In this document: in pieces, positions 43,153 to 52,800 of the stretch
Numbering within the stretch: position 1 is the first letter of the stretch
Layout: every line of letters starts with the position of its first letter
Origin: Colivivens sp963626085
GTDB taxonomy: Bacteria > Bacteroidota > Bacteroidia > Bacteroidales > Bacteroidaceae
Length of the DNA: 64,000 bases
Assembly: GCA_963626085.1 (NCBI GenBank)
Contig: CAVFVJ010000004.1
Coordinates: 1 to 64,000, forward strand
Direction of reading: 5' to 3'
Made by a program: the position numbers and the translations under genes
The notes under the pieces: generated by a model
What the model was told of the DNA's origin: nothing
What the model saw: only the letters and a program-made list of their open reading frames with translations
Database searches by the model: none

Positions 43153-43755
43153 ATGAGGAGACTTGTATTGCTGTTCGGCATATTACTTTGCATCTCGGTA
43201 GTGATTGCGAACAATCCGCAGCTGCTTAGACATACTTCAACCTACAGTGTCTGCGACACAGACACTGTAGGTGATGTTGTGGACGACTGTGTAAAGGAAA
43301 TCAACAAGGTCATCGAAGAGACAGACAGTCTCATAGCTGCCAATCGGCCTGTAGACGACATGCTGTCGGGTCAGGATTCCGTCATGAGAAAATGGGAACC
43401 GTTGATTGAAGCTATTGCTACAATCGAAAGCCGCAAGAACCCAAAGGTCGTTTCACGATGCGGCAAGTACGTGGGATACCTGCAGATATCCAAACTGCTG
43501 GTCAACGAATGCAACATGATTCTCCGAGAAAACAAATACACGTACAACGACAGATACGACAAACAGAAAAGCATCGAGATGTTCTTTGTTATCCAGAACC
43601 GCCATAATCCGGATGGAAATATCGAGAAAGCCATCAGACTATGGAAATCCGGTGACACCAAATGTATGCAGCGCAAGGCACGTACTGAATCTTACTACCG
43701 CAAAGTCATGAAAATCTTAGTAGGTGACGTGTCCCACGTCACAAGAATAAATTAG
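43153..43755 (+). CDS. Exported transglycosylase-like protein whose end is encoded by a repeat array
   Basis: The ATG at 43153 gives 200 residues; a TTG at 43138 is an alternative. After a hydrophobic signal (residues 3-18) the core has Ala-Ile-Ala-Thr-Ile-Glu-Ser-Arg and Val-Gly-Tyr-Leu-Gln-Ile-Ser, like the catalytic Glu and following strand of SLT/lysozyme-like domains. It may cut or bind peptidoglycan. The last 12 residues, Leu-Val-Gly-Asp-Val-Ser-His-Val-Thr-Arg-Ile-Asn, and the stop codon come from the 35-bp tandem repeats starting at 43717. The native stop therefore appears to have been lost or overwritten. Confidence 0.72.
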   Translation: MRRLVLLFGILLCISVVIANNPQLLRHTSTYSVCDTDTVGDVVDDCVKEINKVIEETDSLIAANRPVDDMLSGQDSVMRKWEPLIEAIATIESRKNPKVVSRCGKYVGYLQISKLLVNECNMILRENKYTYNDRYDKQKSIEMFFVIQNRHNPDGNIEKAIRLWKSGDTKCMQRKARTESYYRKVMKILVGDVSHVTRIN

Positions 43756-43920
43756 TAGGTGACGTGTCCCACGTCACAAGAATAAATTAGTAGGTGACGT
43801 GTCCCACGTCACAAGAATAAATTAGTAGGTGACGTGTCCCACGTCACAAGAATAAATTAGTAGGTGACGTGTCCCACGTCACAAGAATAAATTAGTAGGT
43901 GACGTGTCCCACGTCACAAC
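43717..43920. repeat. 35-bp tandem repeat array, six copies
   Basis: Copies begin at 43717, 43752, 43787, 43822, 43857 and 43892. The first five are identical full units; the sixth keeps 29 bases. Each unit contains GTGACGTG-TCC-CACGTCAC, an 8-base inverted repeat around three bases. A degraded partial copy (AAGTATCCCACGTCGC) follows near 43940-43956. The array begins inside the upstream CDS and ends about 150 bases before the SLC13 promoter. Confidence 0.95.
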
Positions 43921-44063
43921 AACAAGTATCATACAACAACAAGTATCCCACGTCGCTTCTTACTAATTTACAATTAAACATAACGCCAATTCCACATCCG
44001 CAAAATCATTAACCGCATGGACATCCTTATTGCTTGGTTATCCAAATTATTTGTACTGTTACA

Positions 44064-44094
44064 TTGTTGTTTACAGAAAAAGAGTTACCTTTGT
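44064..44094 (+). promoter_or_regulatory. Promoter of the SLC13 permease gene
   Basis: TTG at 44064-44066 and TACCTTTGT at 44086-44094 lie 19 bases apart, 46 bases before the ATG at 44140. The site makes the upstream in-frame start at 44017 unlikely. Confidence 0.65.
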
Positions 44095-44139
44095 ACACAA
44101 TTTCATTTAACATCCAAACAACACATACAACAACAGCCT

Positions 44140-45969
44140 ATGACAGTCACATTAATTGTCCTGATTCTGACCGTTGCTTTTTTCGTATGGGGACGCATTC
44201 GTTCTGATGTTGTCGCCATTTCCGCATTGGTAGCTTTACTCTGTGCCGGCATTCTCACGCCAACCGAGGCACTTGCCGGATTTTCATCTACAATCGTTGT
44301 AATGATGGTCGGACTGTTCGTCGTCGGTGGCGCGATTCTGCGTACTGGACTTGCGCAGACCGTAGGAAGCAAACTGATGAAGATAGCCAACGGCAACGAG
44401 ACTTTGACGTTCATTGTCGTCATGCTCGCAACCGCCTTCATCGGAGCTTTCGTCAGCAATACTGGTACGGTTGCCCTCATGATGCCCATTATTATCAGCA
44501 TGGCTGCTCAAGGCGGATTCCAGGCTTCACGTATGCTCATGCCACTGGCTTTTGCCGGAAGCCTCGGTGGAATGCTCACGCTAATCGGTACACCGCCAAA
44601 CTTGGTGATAGACGAGACTTTGGTGGAACACGGGTATGAAGGTCTGAAGTTCTTCACATTCTTTCCAGTAGGCTTGATTTGCATATTTATCGGTATCGTG
44701 GTGCTGTTGCCGCTAAGCCGTTGGTTTTTAGTTAATAAAAATGTGGGCAAAAAATCTGGCAAGACCAAGTCGTTGTCTGACTTGATGACTGAATATCAGC
44801 TCAAGGAAAATGTGAGCAAGTTTTCTGTTGAATCCGACTCACCATTCATCGGGAAAAGCATCCGCGAGCTCAATCTAGTGAACACCTACGGAGTGACTAT
44901 AATAGAAATACGGAGTGAGCGCATACTATACAAGGGATTAATTCATGATGTCAATCAGAAAGCAGCATTACCGACTACAGTGCTACAGGCTGGCGACATC
45001 ATCTATTTCCTCAGCAAGAAAGAGGATGTGGAACGGATGGCAAAAGAATGCAAACTCACACGCATGGACGGGTCTGAACTGAACTTCTATGACCTTGGAT
45101 TGGCTGAGATGGTAGTAATGCAAGGTTCTCGGCTTGAAGGAATGCGTATCAGTGAATCAAAAATTCGGGAAACAAGCAGCGTCAATGTTCTGGCTATACG
45201 CCGCAACGGTGAATATCTCACTGAAGGGCTAAGCAAATGTAGGTTGCACAATGGTGACGTACTGCTGGTACAGGGAAACTGGAAAAACATCCTTTCTATG
45301 AACAACGACAATAACGACTGGGTGCTAATTGGTCGTCCGGAACAGTCTGCTGGTAAAGTCTTGCTTGACTATAAGGCAACTACCGCAGCTGCCATCATGT
45401 TGGCTATGGTGGCTGTCATGGTTTTCGATTTCATACCAATTGCACCTGTAACCGCTGTAATGATTGCTGCCATTTTAACTGTAATCACAGGATGCTTCCG
45501 TAATGTGGAAGACGCCTACCACACCATCAATTGGGAAAGCATCATGCTCATCGCTGCTATGATGCCTATGTCTACAGCCTTGGAGAAAACCGGTGTGTCT
45601 GCTCTGGTTTCGCAGACATTGGTTGACTCACTCGGCACGTTCGGACCGACGGCACTGCTTGCTGGCATATATTTCACAACGTCTCTGCTCACCATGTTCA
45701 TCAGCAATACGGCGACAGCTGTGCTTATGGCCCCCATCGCTATGGTTGCTGCCGAACAAGTTGGAGTTAGTCCGTATGCATTCCTCTTTGCCGTAACAGT
45801 GGGAGCCAGCATGTGCTTTGCGTCACCATTCTCAACACCACCGAACGCATTAGTGATGAAAGCTGGTAACTACACATTCATGGACTATGTGAAAGTTGGT
45901 CTACCTCTTCAGTTGATTATAGGCATCGCAATGATCTTCGTGCTTCCGTGGCTCTTCCCATTACACTGA
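44140..45969 (+). CDS. SLC13/DASS-type permease with two TrkA-C domains
   Basis: The ATG at 44140 gives 609 residues. N-terminal helices carry Ser-Asn-Thr-Gly-Thr-Val-Ala-Leu-Met and Gly-Thr-Pro-Pro-Asn-Leu, with a second copy Ser-Asn-Thr-Ala-Thr-Ala-Val-Leu-Met and Ser-Thr-Pro-Pro-Asn-Ala near the C-terminus. This is the inverted-repeat Ser-Asn-Thr signature of divalent anion:Na+ symporters. Between the halves are two RCK_C (TrkA-C) domains of about 70 residues each, which bind small ligands. Members with this plan transport sulfate, dicarboxylates or other anions; the substrate cannot be read. It is convergent with the thioesterase gene, seven bases apart. Confidence 0.9.
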   Translation: MTVTLIVLILTVAFFVWGRIRSDVVAISALVALLCAGILTPTEALAGFSSTIVVMMVGLFVVGGAILRTGLAQTVGSKLMKIANGNETLTFIVVMLATAFIGAFVSNTGTVALMMPIIISMAAQGGFQASRMLMPLAFAGSLGGMLTLIGTPPNLVIDETLVEHGYEGLKFFTFFPVGLICIFIGIVVLLPLSRWFLVNKNVGKKSGKTKSLSDLMTEYQLKENVSKFSVESDSPFIGKSIRELNLVNTYGVTIIEIRSERILYKGLIHDVNQKAALPTTVLQAGDIIYFLSKKEDVERMAKECKLTRMDGSELNFYDLGLAEMVVMQGSRLEGMRISESKIRETSSVNVLAIRRNGEYLTEGLSKCRLHNGDVLLVQGNWKNILSMNNDNNDWVLIGRPEQSAGKVLLDYKATTAAAIMLAMVAVMVFDFIPIAPVTAVMIAAILTVITGCFRNVEDAYHTINWESIMLIAAMMPMSTALEKTGVSALVSQTLVDSLGTFGPTALLAGIYFTTSLLTMFISNTATAVLMAPIAMVAAEQVGVSPYAFLFAVTVGASMCFASPFSTPPNALVMKAGNYTFMDYVKVGLPLQLIIGIAMIFVLPWLFPLH

Positions 45970-45976
45970 CGTATCA

Positions 45977-46732
45977 CTACTCAAAGGTAATCAAAGCCCT
46001 AACCGTAGTAGTTTCCTTACTGTCAGCCCTACCCTGCCTACGGATCTCCGCTTGATACTTCAACGGTTCAATCTCCTTCAGGTAGAAATTGAGGGTGTCT
46101 CCATAGTAGGATTCAGCCACATAAGCCAACTCGATTCTTTTCAGTTCATGTTTTCCGTAGAAGTCCCTACTGAACAAGTCTGTCAGATGTACAGCATATT
46201 TCACACTGTTGAAGTGGCCATTGCAGTCGAGGTCGTGGTATACTGGTTTGAGGGACAACACGGACTCCTCTGCTTTTAACGGACGGATGTGACTGTGCCC
46301 CTCGATATCGCAGGTCCTATCTGGATTGAGCAACGGTTCAAATGCGTCGCCATAGTGCTGCATTATCTCCAGCGGTTGGCGTGTCTCGTTGTCTATGATG
46401 GAATAAACAATGCGCGCATACCCCAATACGTCACCGTCAGCGTTGGTGATTGTCGAATTACGGTTGGCAAACATTCGGTAGATGCTTTCGAACCATGTCT
46501 CCACACTGTATTTTTCGTACACTCGGGGCATACGGTTCATCTCTATCGTCATGCGAGATATGACCCATGAGCGTCCTTCTCTTGCCAAGTCCCCCATGCC
46601 ATGTTCCACTGTCTCTGAATTCATATCTGCCGTGTCAAGTATGTTTCTTCCCAACACCTCAAACAGAAGTTGTTTTCTGAAATCCACATCGAACGCATTA
46701 GCACGGTAGTCATTTTTTGTTATGGTCTTCAT
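45977..46732 (-). CDS. Acyl-ACP thioesterase
   Basis: The start at 46732 is fixed by AAAGGAG on the minus strand, about 11 bases upstream, one of the few strong Shine-Dalgarno sequences here; the frame is open further upstream. The 251-residue protein has two hotdog-fold halves. Family marks include Ile-Ser-Arg-Met-Thr-Ile-Glu-Met and Asp-Leu-Asp-Cys-Asn-Gly-His-Phe-Asn-Ser-Val-Lys-Tyr, which holds the catalytic Asn/His. It releases fatty acids from acyl carrier protein in the cytoplasm. A -7 element at 46761-46769 gives it its own promoter. Confidence 0.9.
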   Translation of the reverse strand: MKTITKNDYRANAFDVDFRKQLLFEVLGRNILDTADMNSETVEHGMGDLAREGRSWVISRMTIEMNRMPRVYEKYSVETWFESIYRMFANRNSTITNADGDVLGYARIVYSIIDNETRQPLEIMQHYGDAFEPLLNPDRTCDIEGHSHIRPLKAEESVLSLKPVYHDLDCNGHFNSVKYAVHLTDLFSRDFYGKHELKRIELAYVAESYYGDTLNFYLKEIEPLKYQAEIRRQGRADSKETTTVRALITFE

Positions 46733-46760
46733 CTTGTCGTCTCCTTTCTTGTTTACGTCT

Positions 46761-46769
46761 GCAAATTTA
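46761..46769 (-). promoter_or_regulatory. -7 element of the thioesterase gene
   Basis: The minus strand reads TAAATTTGC, 29 bases before the ATG at 46732. Confidence 0.5.
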
Positions 46770-46837
46770 CAGATAGGCACATGAAAGTGTTCACGATGAT
46801 GAAGAAATTGCGTGTGTGGCTTCTCACAGCAAAAGTG

Positions 46838-46870
46838 GGTGTGCAGAAACTTGTCTGCCAGTTGCACACC
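46838..46870 (-). terminator. Possible terminator after the nucleosidase gene
   Basis: GGTGTGCA on the minus strand (46870-46863) pairs with TGCACACC (46845-46838). The hairpin abuts the stop codon at 46871 and is followed by CACTTTTGC, a short T run. The loop is long (17 bases), so this is tentative. Confidence 0.45.
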
Positions 46871-47554
46871 TTATAATGATTCGAGATAATGCTTCACCAC
46901 ACTGAATGAACTGTCTGCCATGCGTGTCCAAAAGTCTTTGTACTCTTCTGCCTTGGACTGAGGGTCTGCCGTGTCACTAATTACTCTGAACGAGATAAAC
47001 GGCACACTGTGGAAATGGCATGTTTGAGCTATCGCACACGACTCCATATCTACTGCAAGTCCGTCGGGGAAGTTTTTCCTGATGTTCTTCATCACCTCTT
47101 TGTCGGTTACAAAATGGTCGCCCGTACAAATCAAGCCTACATGTATTGTCGGCAGACTTGAATCTTCGCTCAGTTCTCTTGCCTTACCGACAAGATAACC
47201 GTCACTTGCGTATGGCTTTTGTATGTCGAGTTCAAAGGAGTTGTCGTCCAGTATCACATCGTGATACACTGTTCTGTCACTAGCAATGACATCCATTATC
47301 TTCAATTGCTCACCCAGTCCGCCAGCACATCCTGAACTGACCACATAGTCAGGATGATAGTTATTTATCAACTCATTCGCTCCAATGGCAGCAGCCACCT
47401 TACCGATGCCGCACTGGTGCAGTATCACTGTCTTTCCATTTAGTTCGCCAACGACATACGTTATGCCGTCCTTCACTTCCTTTTTCTTACCCTCCAGCAA
47501 TGCCACGAGACGTTCCATCTCTTTCTCCATTGCTACAATTACCGCAATCTTCAT
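46871..47554 (-). CDS. mtnN: 5'-methylthioadenosine/S-adenosylhomocysteine nucleosidase
   Basis: The 227-residue protein starts Met-Lys-Ile-Ala-Val-Ile-Val-Ala-Met-Glu-Lys-Glu, with catalytic Glu12. It has Gly-Ile-Gly-Lys-Val-Ala-Ala near residue 49, Val-Asp-Met-Glu-Ser and the catalytic Asp in Ile-Ser-Asp-Thr-Ala-Asp. It hydrolyses the by-products of S-adenosylmethionine use and takes part in autoinducer-2 formation where LuxS is present. A Shine-Dalgarno-like AAAGGAAAG lies just upstream on the minus strand. The esterase gene ends 39 bases before it. Confidence 0.95.
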   Translation of the reverse strand: MKIAVIVAMEKEMERLVALLEGKKKEVKDGITYVVGELNGKTVILHQCGIGKVAAAIGANELINNYHPDYVVSSGCAGGLGEQLKIMDVIASDRTVYHDVILDDNSFELDIQKPYASDGYLVGKARELSEDSSLPTIHVGLICTGDHFVTDKEVMKNIRKNFPDGLAVDMESCAIAQTCHFHSVPFISFRVISDTADPQSKAEEYKDFWTRMADSSFSVVKHYLESL

Positions 47555-47593
47555 ATTATTCGTCTTTCCTTTATTATATATAAGGTGTAAGTG

Positions 47594-48451
47594 TCAATAG
47601 AGGTTGTTGAGCCAATCCTTCAAGTCACTGAGCAAACTATCATGGTATTTGAAGCTTGACTTGAAGCCCCATCCGTGTCCTCCAGACGGATATATGTGCA
47701 GACTCGCCTTAACCCCTACCCTTTTCAGTGCCATATAGTATTCTACACTGTTCTGCGGTACGACTGCCTTGTCATCGTCCGACAGCAACATGATAGCTGG
47801 TGGAGTATTCCGTGTCACTTGTGTCGCATTACTGTAAAGACCGTTCATCTCCGCTGTCGCAGTCTTACCCAACAGGTTGTCGTGAGAACCTTGATGGGTC
47901 ACTCCCTTCTGCATGGACACCACCGGATAGAGCAGAACCTGGAATGCCGGTACGGAAGTCGAGTCTGCATGTGTCGCGATGGTTGTGGCGAGGTGTCCAC
48001 CAGCTGAAGCTCCCATGATTCCTACCTTCTTCGGGTCGATATTCCACTCGGAAGCTTTCTCTCGTACAATCCTCAACGCCTCCGTAGCATCACTGAACGG
48101 CACTTCCTTCACACCGTGCGGCATCCGGTATTTAAGTACGATGAGGGCAATTCCCATGTCGTTGTAGAACTGTGCCCAGTCGCATCCTTCATGATTGATA
48201 GCCAGATGTGAATAAGCTCCACCTGGACAGCACACTACAGCCATGCCGTTGGCTTTGTCCTTCTCTGGAAGGAACACCTTTATTGAAGGTTTGAAGTTCT
48301 GTTTCGCATCGTCGAATGGCTGTGACTTGTCAATGCCATTGCTGTTGGGCAAGCCGTTCGACCATAAGTCTATCTCTTGCTGTGCCGACAGTTGCGCTGT
48401 CATACAGCACCATGACAACAGCGACAATATAATCTTTCTCATTTTATTCAT
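47594..48451 (-). CDS. Secreted alpha/beta-hydrolase, carbohydrate esterase-like
   Basis: The 285-residue protein has a signal peptide (cleavage near Leu-Ser-Ala-Gln, residue 24). It has Cys-Cys-Pro-Gly-Gly-Ala-Tyr near the oxyanion hole, the nucleophile elbow Gly-Ala-Ser-Ala-Gly-Gly (Ser149), an Asp in Leu-Ser-Asp-Asp-Asp and a His in Gly-Gly-His-Gly-Trp-Gly. This BD-FAE-like family includes acetyl-xylan and other sugar esterases. The neighbours give no glycan clue. It follows the CobW-family gene by 19 bases. Confidence 0.87.
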   Translation of the reverse strand: MNKMRKIILSLLSWCCMTAQLSAQQEIDLWSNGLPNSNGIDKSQPFDDAKQNFKPSIKVFLPEKDKANGMAVVCCPGGAYSHLAINHEGCDWAQFYNDMGIALIVLKYRMPHGVKEVPFSDATEALRIVREKASEWNIDPKKVGIMGASAGGHLATTIATHADSTSVPAFQVLLYPVVSMQKGVTHQGSHDNLLGKTATAEMNGLYSNATQVTRNTPPAIMLLSDDDKAVVPQNSVEYYMALKRVGVKASLHIYPSGGHGWGFKSSFKYHDSLLSDLKDWLNNLY

Positions 48452-48470
48452 GTGTATGTATGGTTTCTGT

Positions 48471-49619
48471 TTAGTCGTCTATCTTCACCACTCTCAGACA
48501 TTTGTCCAGTTCACGACTGATGGCTTCCTTGTCGAGGTTCTGACCAATGAACACAAGTTTCTGCATCCTGTCACCGTAGACATCGTCCCAGTCTTTCAGT
48601 ACGTCAGGCTGTGACTCCACCAGTCGCTGAAACTCGTCCTTCGGCATGGTGGCGTACCACTGTCCCGCCTTGCTCACAGTCATCTGCCGTCCAGCCTGTT
48701 CGAAGATATAGCACATGGCAGGCTCGTCGGCAAAGTAACAGATTCCCTTGGCGCGTATCACGTTCTTGGGCCAATGCTTGCCTACGAACTCGTCGAAGAG
48801 TACAAGGTCGAGCGGTTGACGACGGTAGTAGACGAATGTGCCGATACCGTATTCGTCAGCCTCACCCTCTTCCTCGTTCTCCTCCTCTGCCTCGTCCAAA
48901 GCTTTCATCCATGCGGCAGATGTGGATACCTCACCGAAATTAAACAGACCTGTGCCTACGATCTTGTCGAGGTCTACATCACCATAATCGCAGTTAATAA
49001 TCTCTGCCTTGGGCTGTATGGCGCGCACTATCTTGCGAATACGCTCAAGCTCTTCAGGCTCTACTTCCGATGCTTTGTTGAGCAGTACTATGTTGCAGAA
49101 CTCTATCTGTTGGATTACAAGACTCTCAAGGTCTTCATCATCAATATTATCTCTCATCAAGTCAGAACCGCTACCAAACTCGTCACGCATACGGAGTGCG
49201 TCAACCACGGTTACTACACAGTCCAGCACTGGATATCCGTCCTTGTGGAACTTCTCTTCCATATAAGGGATTGAGCAGATGGTCTGTGCAATAGGTGCTG
49301 GCTCACATATTCCACTTGCCTCAATCACGATGTAGTCGAAACGTTTCATACCAATGATGTCAGTCAGTTGCTGCACCAAGTCCATCTTCAGCGTGCAACA
49401 GATACATCCGTTTTGCAGTGCCACCAGACTGTCGTCCTTCTGTCCCACTACCCCACCTTTCTGTATGAGGTCCGCATCGATATTAACCTCACCGATGTCA
49501 TTGACTATAACGGCAAACTTAATTCCCTTCTTGTTGGCGAGTATACGGTTCAACAATGTAGTCTTTCCGCTGCCCAGATAACCTGTAAGCAGCAATACTG
49601 GTGTTGTGTTATTGCTCAT
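48471..49619 (-). CDS. CobW/COG0523 GTP-binding metallochaperone
   Basis: The 382-residue protein has Walker A Gly-Tyr-Leu-Gly-Ser-Gly-Lys-Thr-Thr at 13-21 and the metal motif Gly-Cys-Ile-Cys-Cys at 71-75. A Glu-Ala-Ser-Gly region and a CobW C-terminal domain follow. COG0523 GTPases deliver zinc, cobalt or other metals to client enzymes. An acidic Glu-rich insertion near residue 245 separates the two domains. It lies a few kilobases from the B12 operon, but is not cotranscribed with it, so a cobalt role would be speculation. A palindrome at 49678-49687 lies upstream. Confidence 0.92.
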   Translation of the reverse strand: MSNNTTPVLLLTGYLGSGKTTLLNRILANKKGIKFAVIVNDIGEVNIDADLIQKGGVVGQKDDSLVALQNGCICCTLKMDLVQQLTDIIGMKRFDYIVIEASGICEPAPIAQTICSIPYMEEKFHKDGYPVLDCVVTVVDALRMRDEFGSGSDLMRDNIDDEDLESLVIQQIEFCNIVLLNKASEVEPEELERIRKIVRAIQPKAEIINCDYGDVDLDKIVGTGLFNFGEVSTSAAWMKALDEAEEENEEEGEADEYGIGTFVYYRRQPLDLVLFDEFVGKHWPKNVIRAKGICYFADEPAMCYIFEQAGRQMTVSKAGQWYATMPKDEFQRLVESQPDVLKDWDDVYGDRMQKLVFIGQNLDKEAISRELDKCLRVVKIDD

Positions 49620-49654
49620 TTCTGTTTTCTCCTATATTAAATGTCAATTATAAT

Positions 49655-49663
49655 GCAAATATA
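49655..49663 (-). promoter_or_regulatory. -7 element of the CobW-family gene
   Basis: The minus strand reads TATATTTGC, 36 bases before the ATG at 49619. The perfect palindrome AGTACGTACT at 49678-49687 lies about where a -33 element would be and could be an operator. Confidence 0.5.
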
Positions 49664-49710
49664 CACCAATTTTACGAAGTACGTACTATAGAAGTGTTCC
49701 CTTGCACGTT

Positions 49711-49766
49711 TTTTTCTCTTACTGGAGAGAAAAATCGCTCTAGTTGGCGAGAAAAATTTCTCCAGT
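49711..49766. repeat. Nested direct and inverted repeats upstream of the large T9SS cargo gene
   Basis: Two 22-base units (49723-49744 and 49745-49766) match at 18 positions. ACTGGAGA (49721-49728) is inverted as TCTCCAGT (49759-49766). TTTTTCTCT (49711-49719) pairs with AGAGAAAAA (49726-49734) around a six-base loop. The cluster lies just upstream of the -33 element at 49789. Confidence 0.75.
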
Positions 49767-49788
49767 TAAAAAAAATAAAGCACTTTTG

Positions 49789-49821
49789 TTTGCCAGTTTT
49801 GAAAACTTTGTGTTACTTTGC
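49789..49821 (+). promoter_or_regulatory. Promoter of the 1067-residue cargo gene
   Basis: TTTG at 49789-49792 and TTACTTTGC at 49813-49821 are 20 bases apart. The first two bases of the -7 element are TT, not TA. The leader to the ATG at 49884 is about 55 bases. Confidence 0.6.
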
Positions 49822-49883
49822 ACATGGATTTGTATAAAGTCCAAACATAAACAGATAACTAATATACTAACACTAATTATCTT

Positions 49884-52800
49884 ATGAAGAAAATCTACTC
49901 ATTAGTGGCTGCTTTGGCAGTCAGTGCGTTTACTATGACTGTGAATGCACAGAACGAGTTGGTGGTGGGCGACGTGAAAGTCGGCGACAAGATTTCTCTG
50001 AGCGACGGCTCTGAGTGGTATGTCGGTGCCAACGAGATTGAAAACGGTTCATTCAGCATGGATCCGGCAGAAAACAACGGGAACATTGTCGGATGGACAG
50101 TGGGAACCTATGCGCAGATGACTACAAGCAACTTCACATGGGTTGCAGAAGGCGGTTATGACGGTGGCGCATACATCAAGGCCTCAGGACACACTGGAGC
50201 TGGTGGTGACAGATCCATTGCCAAGCACTGGCCTCTCGAAACCAATACTAAGTACTATTTCTCTTTCTATGTGAAAGACCAGGGTGCAAACAACCAGTAT
50301 TCACCTGTAATCACTCTTACAGACGTTGAGTCTACTGCCGGTGGGCAGAACGAGACCAAGTACCTTATCGGTATGAGTGGAAACTCAGCTGACGGTGCAC
50401 TCGGTTTCTCTACTTACGGCAATGGTGAGTGGGCACAAACTGCCTGTGCGTTCAACTCAGAGGAATACACTTGGTTGCAGTGCAACGCACGATGGCTCGG
50501 AAGTGCTCATTGCTACGACGGTTTCTTCCTTGCTAAGCTCTATGACCCGGAAACCACATCCGCAGAGAAAGTAGCAGAGATTTCACTCCAAGCCATGCTC
50601 AATCAGGCTAGTTCCACTATGGAGAACGACCTTGCTGACTATCCTGCCCTGGCAGAGGAACTCAGCGAGTGGATTATGGACAGTGGCTTCGAGGACTACA
50701 CTGCAGATGACAACTCCCTTGAGGAGATACAGGCTGCCATCGAGGCTATCAAGACAAAGATAACATCCATCACCGCTTATTTGGATATCTTCCAATCTTT
50801 CGATAACTCACTCGTAGAGGCATACACGCTGTATGAGTCCACTGCATATCCAGGACAGGATGACTTCGGAACTGTCATCGAGTCACTCATGGACTATCAG
50901 TCAAACGGATATTTCTCACTTGACCAGGAGAAAACAGCATCAGAGTATATCTCAGTGGCACAGAAGGAACTCACTGATGCTGTGAAGACGTACCGCTTCT
51001 CTCAGGTGGCAAGTGAGGAAAATCCTGCTGACTATACCTTCTTTATAGACAATCCTAAGTTCGTGGCTAAAGGCAACTGGTACATCGGACAGACTGGCGG
51101 TGACCAACGTCTGCACACTGGACTGACTGACTATACAGGCAACGCCATGACTGCTTGGAACGCATGGAGAGGCGACCTCAACGACGAGTCTCGCTCCGTA
51201 TCCATCAGCCAGAACCTTACAGGTCTGCCAAACGGTAAGTACACCGTGACTGCCGACATGCTCACACAGGACGGCTGTATCACTGACCAGCACGTGTTTG
51301 CCAATGCGTCTGCATCAAGTGCCGTATCACCGGTAATGACTCAGACTGGTTGGGATCCATACGTATGGGAGACTCTTACCACAACAAACGTTATCGTTGT
51401 TGACGGTCAGCTCACTATCGGTGCCATCGGCCACGGTGTCAACCAAACTGCAGCTGAGCGTGGCGGAAGCCAGAGCGACTATCGTTGCGGTTGGTTCTGT
51501 ATCTCAAACTTCAAGTTGAGTTACCTCGGTGAGGCTTCTGAAGAGGAATACGCTGCTGCCATCAAGTCTAAGATTGCTGAGGCACAGGCTCTTGCCGACA
51601 CTATGCACTACGCTGGCGACAAGGCTACATTACAGGTTGCCATCGACACAACTAAGACTGCAGACGACGTAAGTGCACTGAATGCGGCTATCACTGTGGC
51701 ACAGGCTTCTGAGGCTGACTATGCAAGTGTCGTTGCAGGTACATACAAAGCTTTGCAGGACTCTATCGCACAGTCTGAGTACTACACTGAAAATGCGAAG
51801 AAGATTACACAGGTACCTGTTGACTACATGACAGCATACCTCAAGTCTGACACTGCCACATACAAAAGTTCTGGAAACATCACCACCGTTCTCCGCTATT
51901 ACCTCAACACTCTCAACCCGACTCTGATGAAAGCTGAGACAACTGTCATCTCTGATGCTACTGGTAAGGAGGCTCTTGAAAGCACAGTGGCTGATGTCGT
52001 AAGAAAGCTCGGCAAATACATCAGTAACACTACAGTGCTTGAGACTTATGTTGGTGAACTTGAGGCTGCCATAGCTGTAGCACGCAAGGCTGACATCAAG
52101 TACGGTGACGGAGCTGACGTGACAGAGTATATTGCCAATGCAACTATCGATGACGCTTACGTTACAGGATGGACAATCAACAAGATTGACGGTGACGGCA
52201 ACGGAGCCAAGAACGGTCAGGCTTCTGACGGTGTCTCAAGCAACTACTACATCGACTCTTACAACTCCACTGCAGGTAAGGTTCGCGCTACATACTATCA
52301 GGTAATCGATGTGCCGAACGGTACTTACAGACTCTCTGCAGAGCAGCGCAACTCTGGCGGCGGTTACTACCTCTTCGCTTCCAATGCGGCTCCTACACTC
52401 AACGCTGACAGCGCACTCGTGCTCGACCCGACAGCTACTAACGTGCTCGCACTTGCCAAGCCTGTCGCTACTCCTGCCAAGTATGTCGTTAACTCTACTG
52501 AGGAAGAGAACAACATGACCGACACTTACGGTGCTATCTGGATGGCTGCAGCCGACAAGGTAATGGCTAAGTTCGGTATTACCGGTGTGATCAACACAGA
52601 CTCTACAAGCGGAATCGAGGCAATGTCAATCTATGACCAGGTCATCGAGGCTAACGCAGGTGAGACAACTTGTCCTGAAGGCATCGACGAGGCAGACTGG
52701 ACTCTGTTCTCTGCCAACACAGGTATCGGACGCGGTTGGTTCGAAAATTCACTGGAGATTAAAGTAGAAAACCACACACTCTGTGTCGGTATCACATGTG

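Noticed and set aside
43717..43920. CRISPR array
   Set aside because: The 35-bp units are identical end to end, with no constant repeat and variable spacer pattern, and no cas gene is in the window.
44017..44139. 41-residue N-terminal extension of the SLC13 permease
   Set aside because: The promoter at 44064-44094 lies inside it and the hydrophobic first helix starts at the ATG at 44140.
46733..46867. 45-residue N-terminal extension of the thioesterase
   Set aside because: A -7 element (46761-46769) and an AAAGGAG ribosome site fall inside it, and the family start is at 46732.
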